A DNA stretch of 64,000 bases from Verrucomicrobiota bacterium (GTDB lineage Bacteria; Verrucomicrobiota; Verrucomicrobiia; JABWAM01): the NCBI GenBank assembly GCA_023269615.1, contig JAHFSY010000014.1, forward strand, positions 1-64,000, given 5' to 3'. Below the pieces are notes generated by a model. The model saw nothing but the letters and a program-made list of their open reading frames with translations. It did not search any database and was not told the DNA's origin. Below are positions 37,885 to 45,368 of the stretch, in pieces. Position numbers and translations under genes: made by a program. Within the stretch, counting starts at the first letter, position 1; every line of letters starts with the position of its first letter.

Positions 37885-39653
37885 GCATCCTTGCAGAGAT
37901 CAACAAAGCCATCGGCGCCCATGCGCGCCAGGTGGAGAGACACGTGGAAAGTGCGCGCAAGGATCCTGTCTTCCGTCGGAAGCTTCTGAAACGCTGGAAA
38001 GACGTGCGGGGATCCGTGCAGACCGTCACCACTCCCACCGGCCTCAAGCTTCCCAAGCTGGCACTCCCGCCCACCGAGGAACCGGCGGAAATTGCGCGCT
38101 ACCTTTACGGGGAGGGGTTGCCGGGTGAATTTCCATTTCTAAATTCTGCCTATCCCGAGATGTATCTGGAACCTGCTCCCAATTCCGAAATCCGAATTCC
38201 GAAATCCGAAATCGAGGAGCCCACGCGGCTTTTTGCCGGATTGGGATTGGCTGATGACACCAACAAGCGTTTTCATTATCTCACAGGCCAGCAGCGGACC
38301 GTCCGACTGAGCACGGCCTTTGACGGCCCCACGCTCTACGGCATGGATAGCGACGCCGAGGGCGTCCTCGGAAAAATTGGCGAGGGTGGCGTTGCGATTG
38401 ACACGGTCGAGGACATGGAGCGGCTTTTCGCCGGTTTTCCGCTGAATGACAGCAACTGCTCCGTCTCGATGACGATCAACGGTCCCGCCCCCACCATTCT
38501 GGCGCTCTACATTGCGGCGGCCAAACGGAAGTTCGGCGCGGGCGTTGTCCCCAAACTTCGCGGAACCATCCAGGCCGACATTCTCAAGGAAGTGCAGGCG
38601 CAAAACGAAAATCTTTTTCCACTGGACGCCTCCCTGCGATTTCTCACCGACATGGTGGAGTACACCACCCATCACATGTCGCGCTGGTATCCCATTTCGA
38701 TCAGCGGTTATCACATCGCCGAGGCGGGCTCGACGCCGATCCAGCAGGCCGCATACACCCTCTCCAATGGGTTTACGTATGTGGAACTTTTCCGCAAGCG
38801 GGGGATTGATATCAACAAGTTTGGGCCACGCCTTTCATTTTTTCTCGATGGCAGCCTCGACATCGAATACCTCGTGCTCCCGCGCGTTTGCCGGAAGATC
38901 TGGGCCATTGGAATGCGCGATGTATTTGGCGCCGATGCGCGGGCCCAGATGTTCAAGCTCCATATCCAGACCAGCGGCCGTTCGCTCGTCGCACAGGATT
39001 TCAAAAACAACCTGACGCGCACGGCCGTCGAGCTGTTGATGGCGTGCATCAATGCAACCAACTCATGTCACAGCAACAGCGCCGATGAACCCTTCACGAC
39101 GCCGAGCGAGGAATATGTGCGCCTCGCTGCGCACGGCCAGGCGATCTTGTTGGAGGAGAGCGGTCTCTTCAAACACATGATGAATACATTCGGCGGCTCG
39201 CCTGGAATCAAGCATGTGGAAAAGGCCGTGGAGGAAGCCATACTCGCCGAATTCGACCAGATTGATCGCCTGGGTGGGGTTCTTTCTGCCGTGGAGCATC
39301 GATACCAGCGCAGCCAGATCCAGACCGCGGCGCATCGCTACGAGCAGCAAATTCATTCCGGCGTGCGCCCGATCATCGGTCTGAATCGTTATGCGGATAC
39401 AAAAGGTGAGCAAGCCGAGCCGAAAGTGGTGCGAACGCCATTGGGCAAACAAAAACGCCAGGTGCAACGCCTCCGTGATTTCAAACGCCGTCACGCAAAG
39501 CAATCCCCGAAAGCCCTCGACCGCCTGGCATCCGTGGTGGAAAACGGCGGCAACGTCTTCGCCGAGCTGATCGAAACCGTGGAAACCTGCTCCCTCGGCC
39601 AGATCACCGAGCGCCTCCAGCAAATCGTCGGCTGCTACCGTCCCACGGTGTAA
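37881..39653 (+). CDS. Isobutyryl-CoA mutase-type large subunit (second half of a split IcmF) with repeat-derived insert
   Basis: 590 residues: a linker helix region (1-95), a family-F repeat insert (about 101-112), the TIM barrel and a C-terminal tail. Active-site positions point to isobutyryl/n-butyryl-CoA rather than methylmalonyl-CoA: PTRLFAGLG has Phe118 where MCM has Tyr89, and KEVQAQNENLFP has Gln241 where MCM has Arg207. The radical-chemistry pair Tyr277-His278 (SGYHIAEAG) and STAFDGPTLYG are conserved. No B12 domain follows, so it must pair with the 36742-37884 product. The tail RLQQIVGCYRPTV resembles the IcmF end. Confidence 0.88.
   Translation: MSILAEINKAIGAHARQVERHVESARKDPVFRRKLLKRWKDVRGSVQTVTTPTGLKLPKLALPPTEEPAEIARYLYGEGLPGEFPFLNSAYPEMYLEPAPNSEIRIPKSEIEEPTRLFAGLGLADDTNKRFHYLTGQQRTVRLSTAFDGPTLYGMDSDAEGVLGKIGEGGVAIDTVEDMERLFAGFPLNDSNCSVSMTINGPAPTILALYIAAAKRKFGAGVVPKLRGTIQADILKEVQAQNENLFPLDASLRFLTDMVEYTTHHMSRWYPISISGYHIAEAGSTPIQQAAYTLSNGFTYVELFRKRGIDINKFGPRLSFFLDGSLDIEYLVLPRVCRKIWAIGMRDVFGADARAQMFKLHIQTSGRSLVAQDFKNNLTRTAVELLMACINATNSCHSNSADEPFTTPSEEYVRLAAHGQAILLEESGLFKHMMNTFGGSPGIKHVEKAVEEAILAEFDQIDRLGGVLSAVEHRYQRSQIQTAAHRYEQQIHSGVRPIIGLNRYADTKGEQAEPKVVRTPLGKQKRQVQRLRDFKRRHAKQSPKALDRLASVVENGGNVFAELIETVETCSLGQITERLQQIVGCYRPTV
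38181..38214 (+). repeat. Repeat family F inside the mutase gene
   Basis: AATTCCGAAATCCGAATTCC then GAAATCCGAAATCG, in frame, encoding a Ser/Ile/Arg/Pro-rich link just before the conserved PTRLFAG barrel start. Confidence 0.8.
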
Positions 39654-39671
39654 AAGCCATCGAGATTCCGA

Positions 39672-39698
39672 GGTAGGGCGCGCTCGCCGAGCGCGCCG
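39672..39698 (+). repeat. REP-like family B element (single)
   Basis: GGTAGGGCGCGCTCGCCGAG then CGCGCCG: nearly identical to the left arm at 3281-3307, including the upstream CCGA. Lies 19 bases after the mutase stop. Confidence 0.75.
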
Positions 39699-39776
39699 TG
39701 AGCGGGCTTGCAGGCTGGACGGAAAGGGGGGTGGCAATTTGCCCCCTCCCTTTGAGAAGCTTTGTCTTTTTCATTT

Positions 39777-39850
39777 TGTAGGAGCCGTTGCCAACGGCGA
39801 CCGGGCGTGATGGGTCCGTGTGGAGATCGCCGTTGGCAACGGCTCCTACA
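39777..39850. repeat. REP-like family A inverted pair
   Basis: Left unit starts TGTAGGAGCCGTTGCCAACG; the right unit is its reverse complement ending GGCTCCTACA. The two outer arms match over about 25 bases. Lies between the mutase operon and padR, and could act as a 3' stem for the operon. Confidence 0.85.
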
Positions 39851-39885
39851 TTTCGAAATCAAATGCGCAAAGCCTGCAATGCGAT

Positions 39886-39921
39886 TTGACATACATAGAA
39901 TCTCTATGTATGATGCAACCA
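39886..39921 (+). promoter_or_regulatory. padR promoter with overlapping operator palindrome
   Basis: TTGACA (39886-39891), a 17-base spacer and TATGAT (39909-39914) make a near-perfect sigma70 promoter. A 10+3+10 inverted repeat, CATACATAGA-ATC-TCTATGTATG (39890-39912), covers the spacer and both edges, as expected for autorepression by a PadR dimer. The predicted start of transcription, 7 bases after the -10 box, is the A of the ATG at 39921, so the mRNA would be leaderless. Confidence 0.75.
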
Positions 39922-40253
39922 TGCTATCCAAGGATCTCGTGGCTGCGTCGGCGGAGCCCCTCATCCTCTCCATTCTGTCGCGGCGCGAGGATTACGGGTA
40001 CTCGATCATCCAGGAGGTGCGACGGCTTTCGAACGACAAAATCCAGTGGACAGATGGCATGCTCTATCCGGTGCTCCATCGGCTGGAGCAGCGCGGTTGC
40101 CTCGGTTCGCGCTGGGAGGAGTCTGAGAGCGGGCGTCGGCGGAAGTATTATTTCGTAACGTCGAAAGGCAGGAAAGCCCTCAAAACCGGAAAAGAGCAAT
40201 GGGCGGTGGTCCAGTTGACCCTCTCAAAAATCTGGAAGGAGAAATATGCATAA
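39921..40253 (+). CDS. PadR-family transcriptional regulator
   Basis: 110-residue winged-helix repressor with a C-terminal dimerisation helix. Evidence: LSKDLVAASAEPLILSILSR, DYGYSIIQEVRRLS, the typical TDGMLYPVLHRLEQRG wing region and SGRRRKYYFVTSKGRKALK. ATG 39921 is chosen because the promoter predicts a leaderless transcript there; ATG 39906 lies inside the operator. The stop lies 8 bases inside the next gene, so regulator and membrane protein are co-translated; this PadR/permease-prefix pairing is common and often responds to envelope stress or drugs. Confidence 0.92.
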   Translation: MLSKDLVAASAEPLILSILSRREDYGYSIIQEVRRLSNDKIQWTDGMLYPVLHRLEQRGCLGSRWEESESGRRRKYYFVTSKGRKALKTGKEQWAVVQLTLSKIWKEKYA

Positions 40254-41427
40254 CCTCGAACCGAAAATTGAGCATTGGCGCAGGGAGTTGGAACGGGCGG
40301 GAATGGCTCCGGAGCACCTCGACGAACTGGAAAGCCACCTGCGCGAGCAGCTGGAGATGCACATGGAGGATGGCAAGCCAGAAGAAGAAGCGTTTGCCCT
40401 TGCGAAAGCGCAATTGGGCAAGGTGGATGTTTTGAAAAAGGAGTATCGCCGCGTCCATGGCATGCGCGCCGCGCTGCGTTTTTCCGCGCTTGTTGTGATG
40501 TGTCTCGTATGGGTGGCTTTGCTGTTCCAAGTTCGAGCTTTGAGGGATATCGGCTGGGTCATCGTGCCATTGGCATTCCTCGCCCTATACGGGATCAAGG
40601 AAGGCATCCTCGCCATTTGGTATTTCAAACGGGCCGGTAAAAGCGCTTCCGATCCTCACGCATTCAAGGTTTGGTTGCATGCTCGAATTCTGTTGGCATG
40701 TGGCGTCGGAGCCATTCTCTTCGGGCTCGCGGGGACTGGATCGGGAATGGTCAAGGCTTTTGCCTCGTTGGGTGTCTATGGTCTTTATGATCCCGAGCTG
40801 ATCCAAGCAGCGATCAAGGAAGTTTTGGAATCACTTTGGGTTGGATTGCTCATCTCAATCCCGTTCTTTTTGTTCTATTTGCTTTTACCGCAGAGGAAGC
40901 TCTGCCATGGCCCCGCACACGAAGACAGGAAGGCGGATGAAGGAAAGTTCCGCAGGAGGTTTTTCGCCGGGTTGTTCCACACATTTTGGATCGCAGTGTT
41001 CTTCTTTGTGTTGGTGGCCATGCTTTTCCAGTCCTCGGGCTCGATCAGGCCGGTATTCAGAGACGCGACATGGGGTGGGCTGCCGATCATATTGGGACTC
41101 GCCCTTGCGATTGACCGTGGCCTTGTCGGTCTTTGGCAGCTTCGCAAGTTTTTACGAGAACGAACTCCCATCCATCGAGCGAAACTGCGCCGAAGCATTC
41201 GCGCCTTAAAATGGTGTGCGATTAGCCTCATCGTGGCGGGCCTCGTTGGAACTCTCCAGGGGGTTTTCCACCTGATGCGCGCTTGGGCGGAGCAACTAGA
41301 TCCCACCAGGATGGCCGTTGCAGTCGGAGAGGTCCTCCTTTCCTGGTTGTTGGGGATTCTTTGCGCGATCCCGGTCCTCTTGCTTTACCTGGTCCTTTGG
41401 CGCGCCGAAGTGTCTCGCGACCGATAG
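40246..41427 (+). CDS. PadR-linked membrane protein with permease-prefix domain and two MotA/ExbB-like repeats
   Basis: 393 residues. The N-terminal 70 residues are a permease-prefix-type helical domain (LERAGMAPEHLDELESHLRE, AFALAKAQLGKVDVLKKEY). Then come about eight hydrophobic helices. Two stretches read like MotA/TolQ/ExbB proton-channel cores: FGLAGTGSGMVKAF ... WVGLLISIPFFLFYLLL (about 163-220) and AGLVGTLQGVFHLM ... WLLGILCAIPVLLLYLVL (about 333-385). This is a motif-level resemblance only. Its partner is the PadR gene just upstream (8-base overlap), which probably represses both. Confidence 0.68.
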   Translation: MHNLEPKIEHWRRELERAGMAPEHLDELESHLREQLEMHMEDGKPEEEAFALAKAQLGKVDVLKKEYRRVHGMRAALRFSALVVMCLVWVALLFQVRALRDIGWVIVPLAFLALYGIKEGILAIWYFKRAGKSASDPHAFKVWLHARILLACGVGAILFGLAGTGSGMVKAFASLGVYGLYDPELIQAAIKEVLESLWVGLLISIPFFLFYLLLPQRKLCHGPAHEDRKADEGKFRRRFFAGLFHTFWIAVFFFVLVAMLFQSSGSIRPVFRDATWGGLPIILGLALAIDRGLVGLWQLRKFLRERTPIHRAKLRRSIRALKWCAISLIVAGLVGTLQGVFHLMRAWAEQLDPTRMAVAVGEVLLSWLLGILCAIPVLLLYLVLWRAEVSRDR

Positions 41428-41500
41428 TTGCGTTCCTTGTCAGCCCGCACGCCATGGGTTTCCAACAGGGAGCATTCTCGAGCTGTTGACGAGCCCACGG

Positions 41501-41532
41501 ACTTTTATCGCATATACGCAAAAAGTTGGTTG
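41501..41532. repeat. Family D palindrome, degenerate copy
   Basis: GACTTTTATCGCATATACGC followed by AAAAAGTTGGT: a worn relative of the 41573-41608 and 51200-51234 palindromes, sharing the CGCATATxCGC centre. Confidence 0.5.
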
Positions 41533-41572
41533 GGACGGCGGCTGCCGCCCTTGGAATTAACCGCCGGAGCCC

Positions 41573-41608
41573 GACGACCTTTTTGCTCATATGTGCAAAA
41601 AGGTCGTC
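41573..41608. repeat. Family D palindrome
   Basis: 36-base near-perfect palindrome: arm GACGACCTTTTTGC, centre TCATATGT, then the reverse complement of the arm. Lies between convergent genes and could fold as a terminator-like stem with T/A tracts inside. Confidence 0.75.
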
Positions 41609-41626
41609 AAACTGAAGGAAGGCGAA

Positions 41627-41652
41627 GGCGCGCTCGGCGATCACGTCCTACC
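41627..41652 (-). repeat. REP-like family B element (single, degenerate)
   Basis: Minus-strand reading GGTAGGACGTGATCGCCGAG then CGCGCC: family-B unit with GTAG head. It ends 16 bases before the acyl-CoA synthetase stop codon at 41668. Confidence 0.65.
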
Positions 41653-41667
41653 ACCCGAACCGCGGAC

Positions 41668-43257
41668 TTAAGCCCTCTGTCTCAATTCGACTCTCCGGAT
41701 TTTCCCGCTGATGGTCTTGGGCAATTCCTTCAAGAATTCGATCTCTCGTGGATATTTGTAGGGGGCGGTGACTCGTTTGCAATGTTCCTGCAGTTCGAGC
41801 TTGAGTGCGTCGGTTGGCTCGTGTCCGGGGCGAAGGATGACGAATGCTTTGACGAGGCAGCCGCGCAAGTCATCGGGCTTTCCCACCACGGCCGACTCCA
41901 GGACGGCGGGGTGCTCGATCAGGGCGCTTTCGACCTCGAAAGGACCGATCCTGTAGCCGGAGCTTTTGATGACGTCATCGGCGCGGCCGACAAACCAGAA
42001 ATAGCCATCCTCGTCGCGCTTGGCGACATCACCCGTCAGGTACCAGTCTCCTAGAAATCGGGATTTGTTCTCATCGGCGTTCCGCCAATATTCCTGGAAC
42101 AATCCCAAGGGGCGGTTTGGTGACACACGAATGGCGAGTTCACCTTCGGTCCCTGCCGGCACTTCCTTCAAATCGTGATCGAGGATGGCCAATTCGAAAC
42201 CCGGCGTGGCACGGCCCATCGAGCCCGGGCGAACCGGGTGGCTATGCGATCGGAAATTCCCGACCAGCACCACGCTTTCGCTCTGCCCGTAGCCCTCGTA
42301 AATCATCACGCCTGTTGCCTTTTTCCAGATGGAGATGACCTCGGGATTCAGTGGTTCCCCGGCACTCACACAATGGCGCAACTTGGGAAACTTCCATTTC
42401 GACAAATCCTCGCGCACCATCAGCCGCAACGCGGTGGGTGCAGCGCACCACACGCTGATCGGATATTGGGCCATGATCTTCAAAACCATGACCGGATCGA
42501 ACTTTCCGCGTGCATCCACCGTGAAGAGGCATGAGCCTGTGTGCCAGGGTCCGTAAAAGCTCGACCATGCAGCCTTGGCCCAACCCGTGTCCGAAAGATT
42601 CCAGCAAACATCATCCGGTTTCAGATCGAGCCACAACTCGCCGGTCACGCGATGTCCCAGGCCATAGCTCGCCTGCGTGTGCAGCACCATCTTGGGTTGC
42701 CCCGTCGTGCCACTGGTGAAATAGATCAGCGCCGGATCATCGCTGCGTGTGGGTTCCGGTTCGAAGTCCGTGCCCGCCGCCGTAAGTTCGGCATCGAAAT
42801 CCACGCACCCCGCACGCTTGCCGCCGGTCACAAAGCGAACGCGAATCGGCACTCCCTCCGCTCTTGCTGCGCTTTCGGGGTCTGCGAGCATGGCCGTCAC
42901 TTCCGCAATTTCCACGCGGTAGCGGATATCCTTGGTTGTGAGAAGGGATGTGCCCGGAATGGGCACCGCGCCGAGACGGACAAGGCCAAGCAGGGCGATC
43001 CACCATTGCGGAATGCGCGGCAGAATTACGAGGACGCGGTCGCCTTTTTGAATTCCGAGCCTATGAAACAGCGTGGCAGCCCGCCGTGCCTGGTCGGCGA
43101 TCTGGCGGAAGGTGAATTTCTGCTCCGAACCCGCATGCTCATCCAGCCACCACAGGGCAAGGGCGTCCGGCCGTTCCCGCGCCCAACGCTCCACCACATC
43201 ACGGGTGAAGTTGAAGTGCGTCGGCGGATTAGACCACTCGGGGAAGCTGTAAGCCAT
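41668..43257 (-). CDS. Medium/short-chain acyl-CoA synthetase (AMP-forming)
   Basis: 529 residues of the ANL superfamily: activates a carboxylic acid to acyl-AMP then acyl-CoA. P-loop YFTSGTTGQPKM, the A5 motif YEGYGQSES, the hinge region YFWFVGRADDVIKSSGYRIGP and the C-terminal catalytic Lys in LPKTISGKIRRVELR. Best fit is the AcsM/MACS branch (butyrate to medium chain). The start codon and the first five codons (ATGGCTTACAGCTTCCCC on the minus strand) lie in a family-E dispersed repeat, so the original start may have been altered; no better in-frame ATG follows closely. Probably co-directional with the FadJ-like gene 108 bases upstream. Confidence 0.9.
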   Translation of the reverse strand: MAYSFPEWSNPPTHFNFTRDVVERWARERPDALALWWLDEHAGSEQKFTFRQIADQARRAATLFHRLGIQKGDRVLVILPRIPQWWIALLGLVRLGAVPIPGTSLLTTKDIRYRVEIAEVTAMLADPESAARAEGVPIRVRFVTGGKRAGCVDFDAELTAAGTDFEPEPTRSDDPALIYFTSGTTGQPKMVLHTQASYGLGHRVTGELWLDLKPDDVCWNLSDTGWAKAAWSSFYGPWHTGSCLFTVDARGKFDPVMVLKIMAQYPISVWCAAPTALRLMVREDLSKWKFPKLRHCVSAGEPLNPEVISIWKKATGVMIYEGYGQSESVVLVGNFRSHSHPVRPGSMGRATPGFELAILDHDLKEVPAGTEGELAIRVSPNRPLGLFQEYWRNADENKSRFLGDWYLTGDVAKRDEDGYFWFVGRADDVIKSSGYRIGPFEVESALIEHPAVLESAVVGKPDDLRGCLVKAFVILRPGHEPTDALKLELQEHCKRVTAPYKYPREIEFLKELPKTISGKIRRVELRQRA

Positions 43258-43272
43258 AAGCTATAAGCTACA
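43242..43272 (-). repeat. Repeat family E covering the acyl-CoA synthetase start codon
   Basis: Plus strand GGAAGCTGTAAGCCATAAGC then TATAAGCTACAAG. Same unit as 19406-19557; the CAT inside is the reverse-strand ATG at 43257. Confidence 0.7.
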
Positions 43273-43364
43273 AGTGTTTTCTGGCTGAGAACTGTGCGCG
43301 GCCCGTGCATTCTGGTCGACAGCGTCCTGGGTCAGCGAGGGGGTTTTCATAGATCTTATGGCTT

Positions 43365-45368
43365 TCATTTCCCGATGCTTCGGGCGTATCGCATCAGGCC
43401 GCCACGGAAAGTGGGGAAGCCGGTGCCCATGATCATGGCAAAATCCACTTCGTCCGGCGTGCGCACCACTCCTTCCTTGAGGCACATGTTTGCCTCGTCA
43501 ATCATCACGCCCATCAAACGCGCACGAATTTCATCCGGAGGCATGGGGCGGGGGGGATTACTTTGAATGACCGAGGCGAGGTCCGGGTTGAGCGTCTCCT
43601 TCGAGCCTTCGTAACAATAAAAGCCCTTGCCGGATTTCCGGCCTTTCAAGACGGCGTCATTCATCCGCGTGAGGGCTTCGCTCACTTTCATGCGGTCGCC
43701 GAAATAGTGGGCGAGCACCCGCATGATGTGGTGGCAGACATCCACGCCGACTTCGTCCGACAAGCGCAAAGGTCCCATGGGCATTCCAAATTCGAGGAGC
43801 GTGTCATCAATTGCCTGCACCGAAACTCCGTCCATCACGAGGCGGCAGGCGTCGTTCATGTAGGGGAGGAGGATGCGGTTGACGAGGAAGCCGGGGGAGT
43901 CTTTGCAGACGACCAGCGGTTTGCCGATGGCCTTGACGAATGCCGTGGATGTTTCAGCTGCGGGCCGTCCCGTGCGCGGGCCGAGAAGAATTTCCACCAT
44001 CGGCATGCGGCTGACGGGATTGAAAAAGTGAATTCCCAAGACACGCTCGGGATTTGTGGCGCATGACGCGATTTCGTCAATCGGGATTGCGGATGTGTTT
44101 GTGGCGAGGATCGCGTCAGGCCGCATGATTTTGGAGAGATGCTCGAAGACGGGTCGCTTGATATTGATGTCTTCGACGACAGCTTCAATGACAAGATCGC
44201 ATGCGTCGAATCCATCCCAGCCGGTGGTGGCCTTGATTCGTGCGACGCCCTGGATCGCCTGTTCGGAGGAGAGTTTGCCGCGTTTTACGCCTTCCTGAAA
44301 CAAGGCATCGATCTTTTTCATGCCGCCATCAACAAACTCGGGCTTCACATCGCGCAGGCAGACCTCGTGGCCGCGCAGGCTGCACCACTGGGCGATGCCA
44401 GATCCCATGACACCCGCCCCGATGACGCCCACGCGCTTGATGGCAGGAGGTTTCTGTGAGGACGCAGCAACGGACGGGAACCATGCGTCCACGCCGGCCT
44501 TTTTGTTTGCGTCACGCAGGAAAAACACGTGCATGAGATTCTTGCATTCTGGGGTGGGCAGGACTTCGGAAAAGGCGCGTGCCTCGATCTCGAGGGATTC
44601 AGCGGTGGATTTCAAAAAGCCCTGCTCAACGATATCGAGCGCCTTGAGCGGGGCAGGTTGATGTCCGCGCGTGCGCTTGAGGACTTGTTTGCGCGTGTCA
44701 GCAAAGAGGTTGCCGACTTCACAAACCGTCGGGGCTGGACGTTTGTCCGACTGCCCCATCAGCCTGAGTGCTGCGGCGCGCGCAGTTTCCTTGAGAAGAT
44801 TGGGAGCGACGAGTTCGTCCACAAGCCCTGCTTTCAACGCCTCGGCAGATGGAATGAGTTGAGCTTTGAGAATGTGGTCGAGGGCACCTTTTGTGCCGAC
44901 GAGGCGTGGGAGGCGGACGCATCCGCCCCAGCCGGGGATGAGGCCGAGGGAGATTTCCGGCAGGCCGATTTGTGTTTTCGGGCTGTCGCTTGCGATTCGA
45001 AAATCGCATGCGAGGGCCAGCTCGTAACCGCCGCCCGCGCACGCGCCATGGATTGCGACGATCACGGGGACATTGAGGCGGGTGAGGGAATCCAGGGTGG
45101 ACTGTCCTTCGCGCGCAAAATCATACGCCGCCTGCTTCGAATCGATGTCATACATCCAGCGGATATCCGCGCCTGCGATGAAAATGGTTTCCTTGGCGCT
45201 CAGGATGATGACAGCCTTGAGCGTGGATTCCTTGCCGAGCGACTGGAGGACTTCCTTGAAGCAGGCGAGAAACTCCCGCTTGAAGACGTTCGCCTTCGAT
45301 GTGGGATCGTCCAAGACGACCCAGGCGATGCCATCGGCATCAAGGGAATAAGTGATGGGAGGATTCAT
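43365..45368 (-). CDS. Bifunctional enoyl-CoA hydratase / 3-hydroxyacyl-CoA dehydrogenase (FadJ/FadB-like)
   Basis: 667 residues. The N-terminal crotonase domain (about 1-190) has the oxyanion-hole IAGADIRW and GACAGGGYELALACDF plus the second catalytic Glu in GLPEISLGLIPGWGG. Then the NAD-binding 3-hydroxyacyl-CoA dehydrogenase domain (GVIGAGVMGSGIAQ, ATNTSAIPIDEIA, catalytic His in GIHFFNPVSRMPMVEI) and two C-terminal helical domains. Shorter than E. coli FadB/FadJ (about 715-730). Start ATG 45368 overlaps the upstream gene's stop (ATGA). It supplies the middle steps of acyl-CoA oxidation or, in reverse, elongation. Confidence 0.93.
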   Translation of the reverse strand: MNPPITYSLDADGIAWVVLDDPTSKANVFKREFLACFKEVLQSLGKESTLKAVIILSAKETIFIAGADIRWMYDIDSKQAAYDFAREGQSTLDSLTRLNVPVIVAIHGACAGGGYELALACDFRIASDSPKTQIGLPEISLGLIPGWGGCVRLPRLVGTKGALDHILKAQLIPSAEALKAGLVDELVAPNLLKETARAAALRLMGQSDKRPAPTVCEVGNLFADTRKQVLKRTRGHQPAPLKALDIVEQGFLKSTAESLEIEARAFSEVLPTPECKNLMHVFFLRDANKKAGVDAWFPSVAASSQKPPAIKRVGVIGAGVMGSGIAQWCSLRGHEVCLRDVKPEFVDGGMKKIDALFQEGVKRGKLSSEQAIQGVARIKATTGWDGFDACDLVIEAVVEDINIKRPVFEHLSKIMRPDAILATNTSAIPIDEIASCATNPERVLGIHFFNPVSRMPMVEILLGPRTGRPAAETSTAFVKAIGKPLVVCKDSPGFLVNRILLPYMNDACRLVMDGVSVQAIDDTLLEFGMPMGPLRLSDEVGVDVCHHIMRVLAHYFGDRMKVSEALTRMNDAVLKGRKSGKGFYCYEGSKETLNPDLASVIQSNPPRPMPPDEIRARLMGVMIDEANMCLKEGVVRTPDEVDFAMIMGTGFPTFRGGLMRYARSIGK

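Noticed and set aside
39777-39850. CRISPR repeat or integron attC site
   Set aside because: Copies are dispersed, paired in inverted orientation and lack regularly spaced direct repeats or an integrase; the GTAG-hairpin design fits REP elements better.
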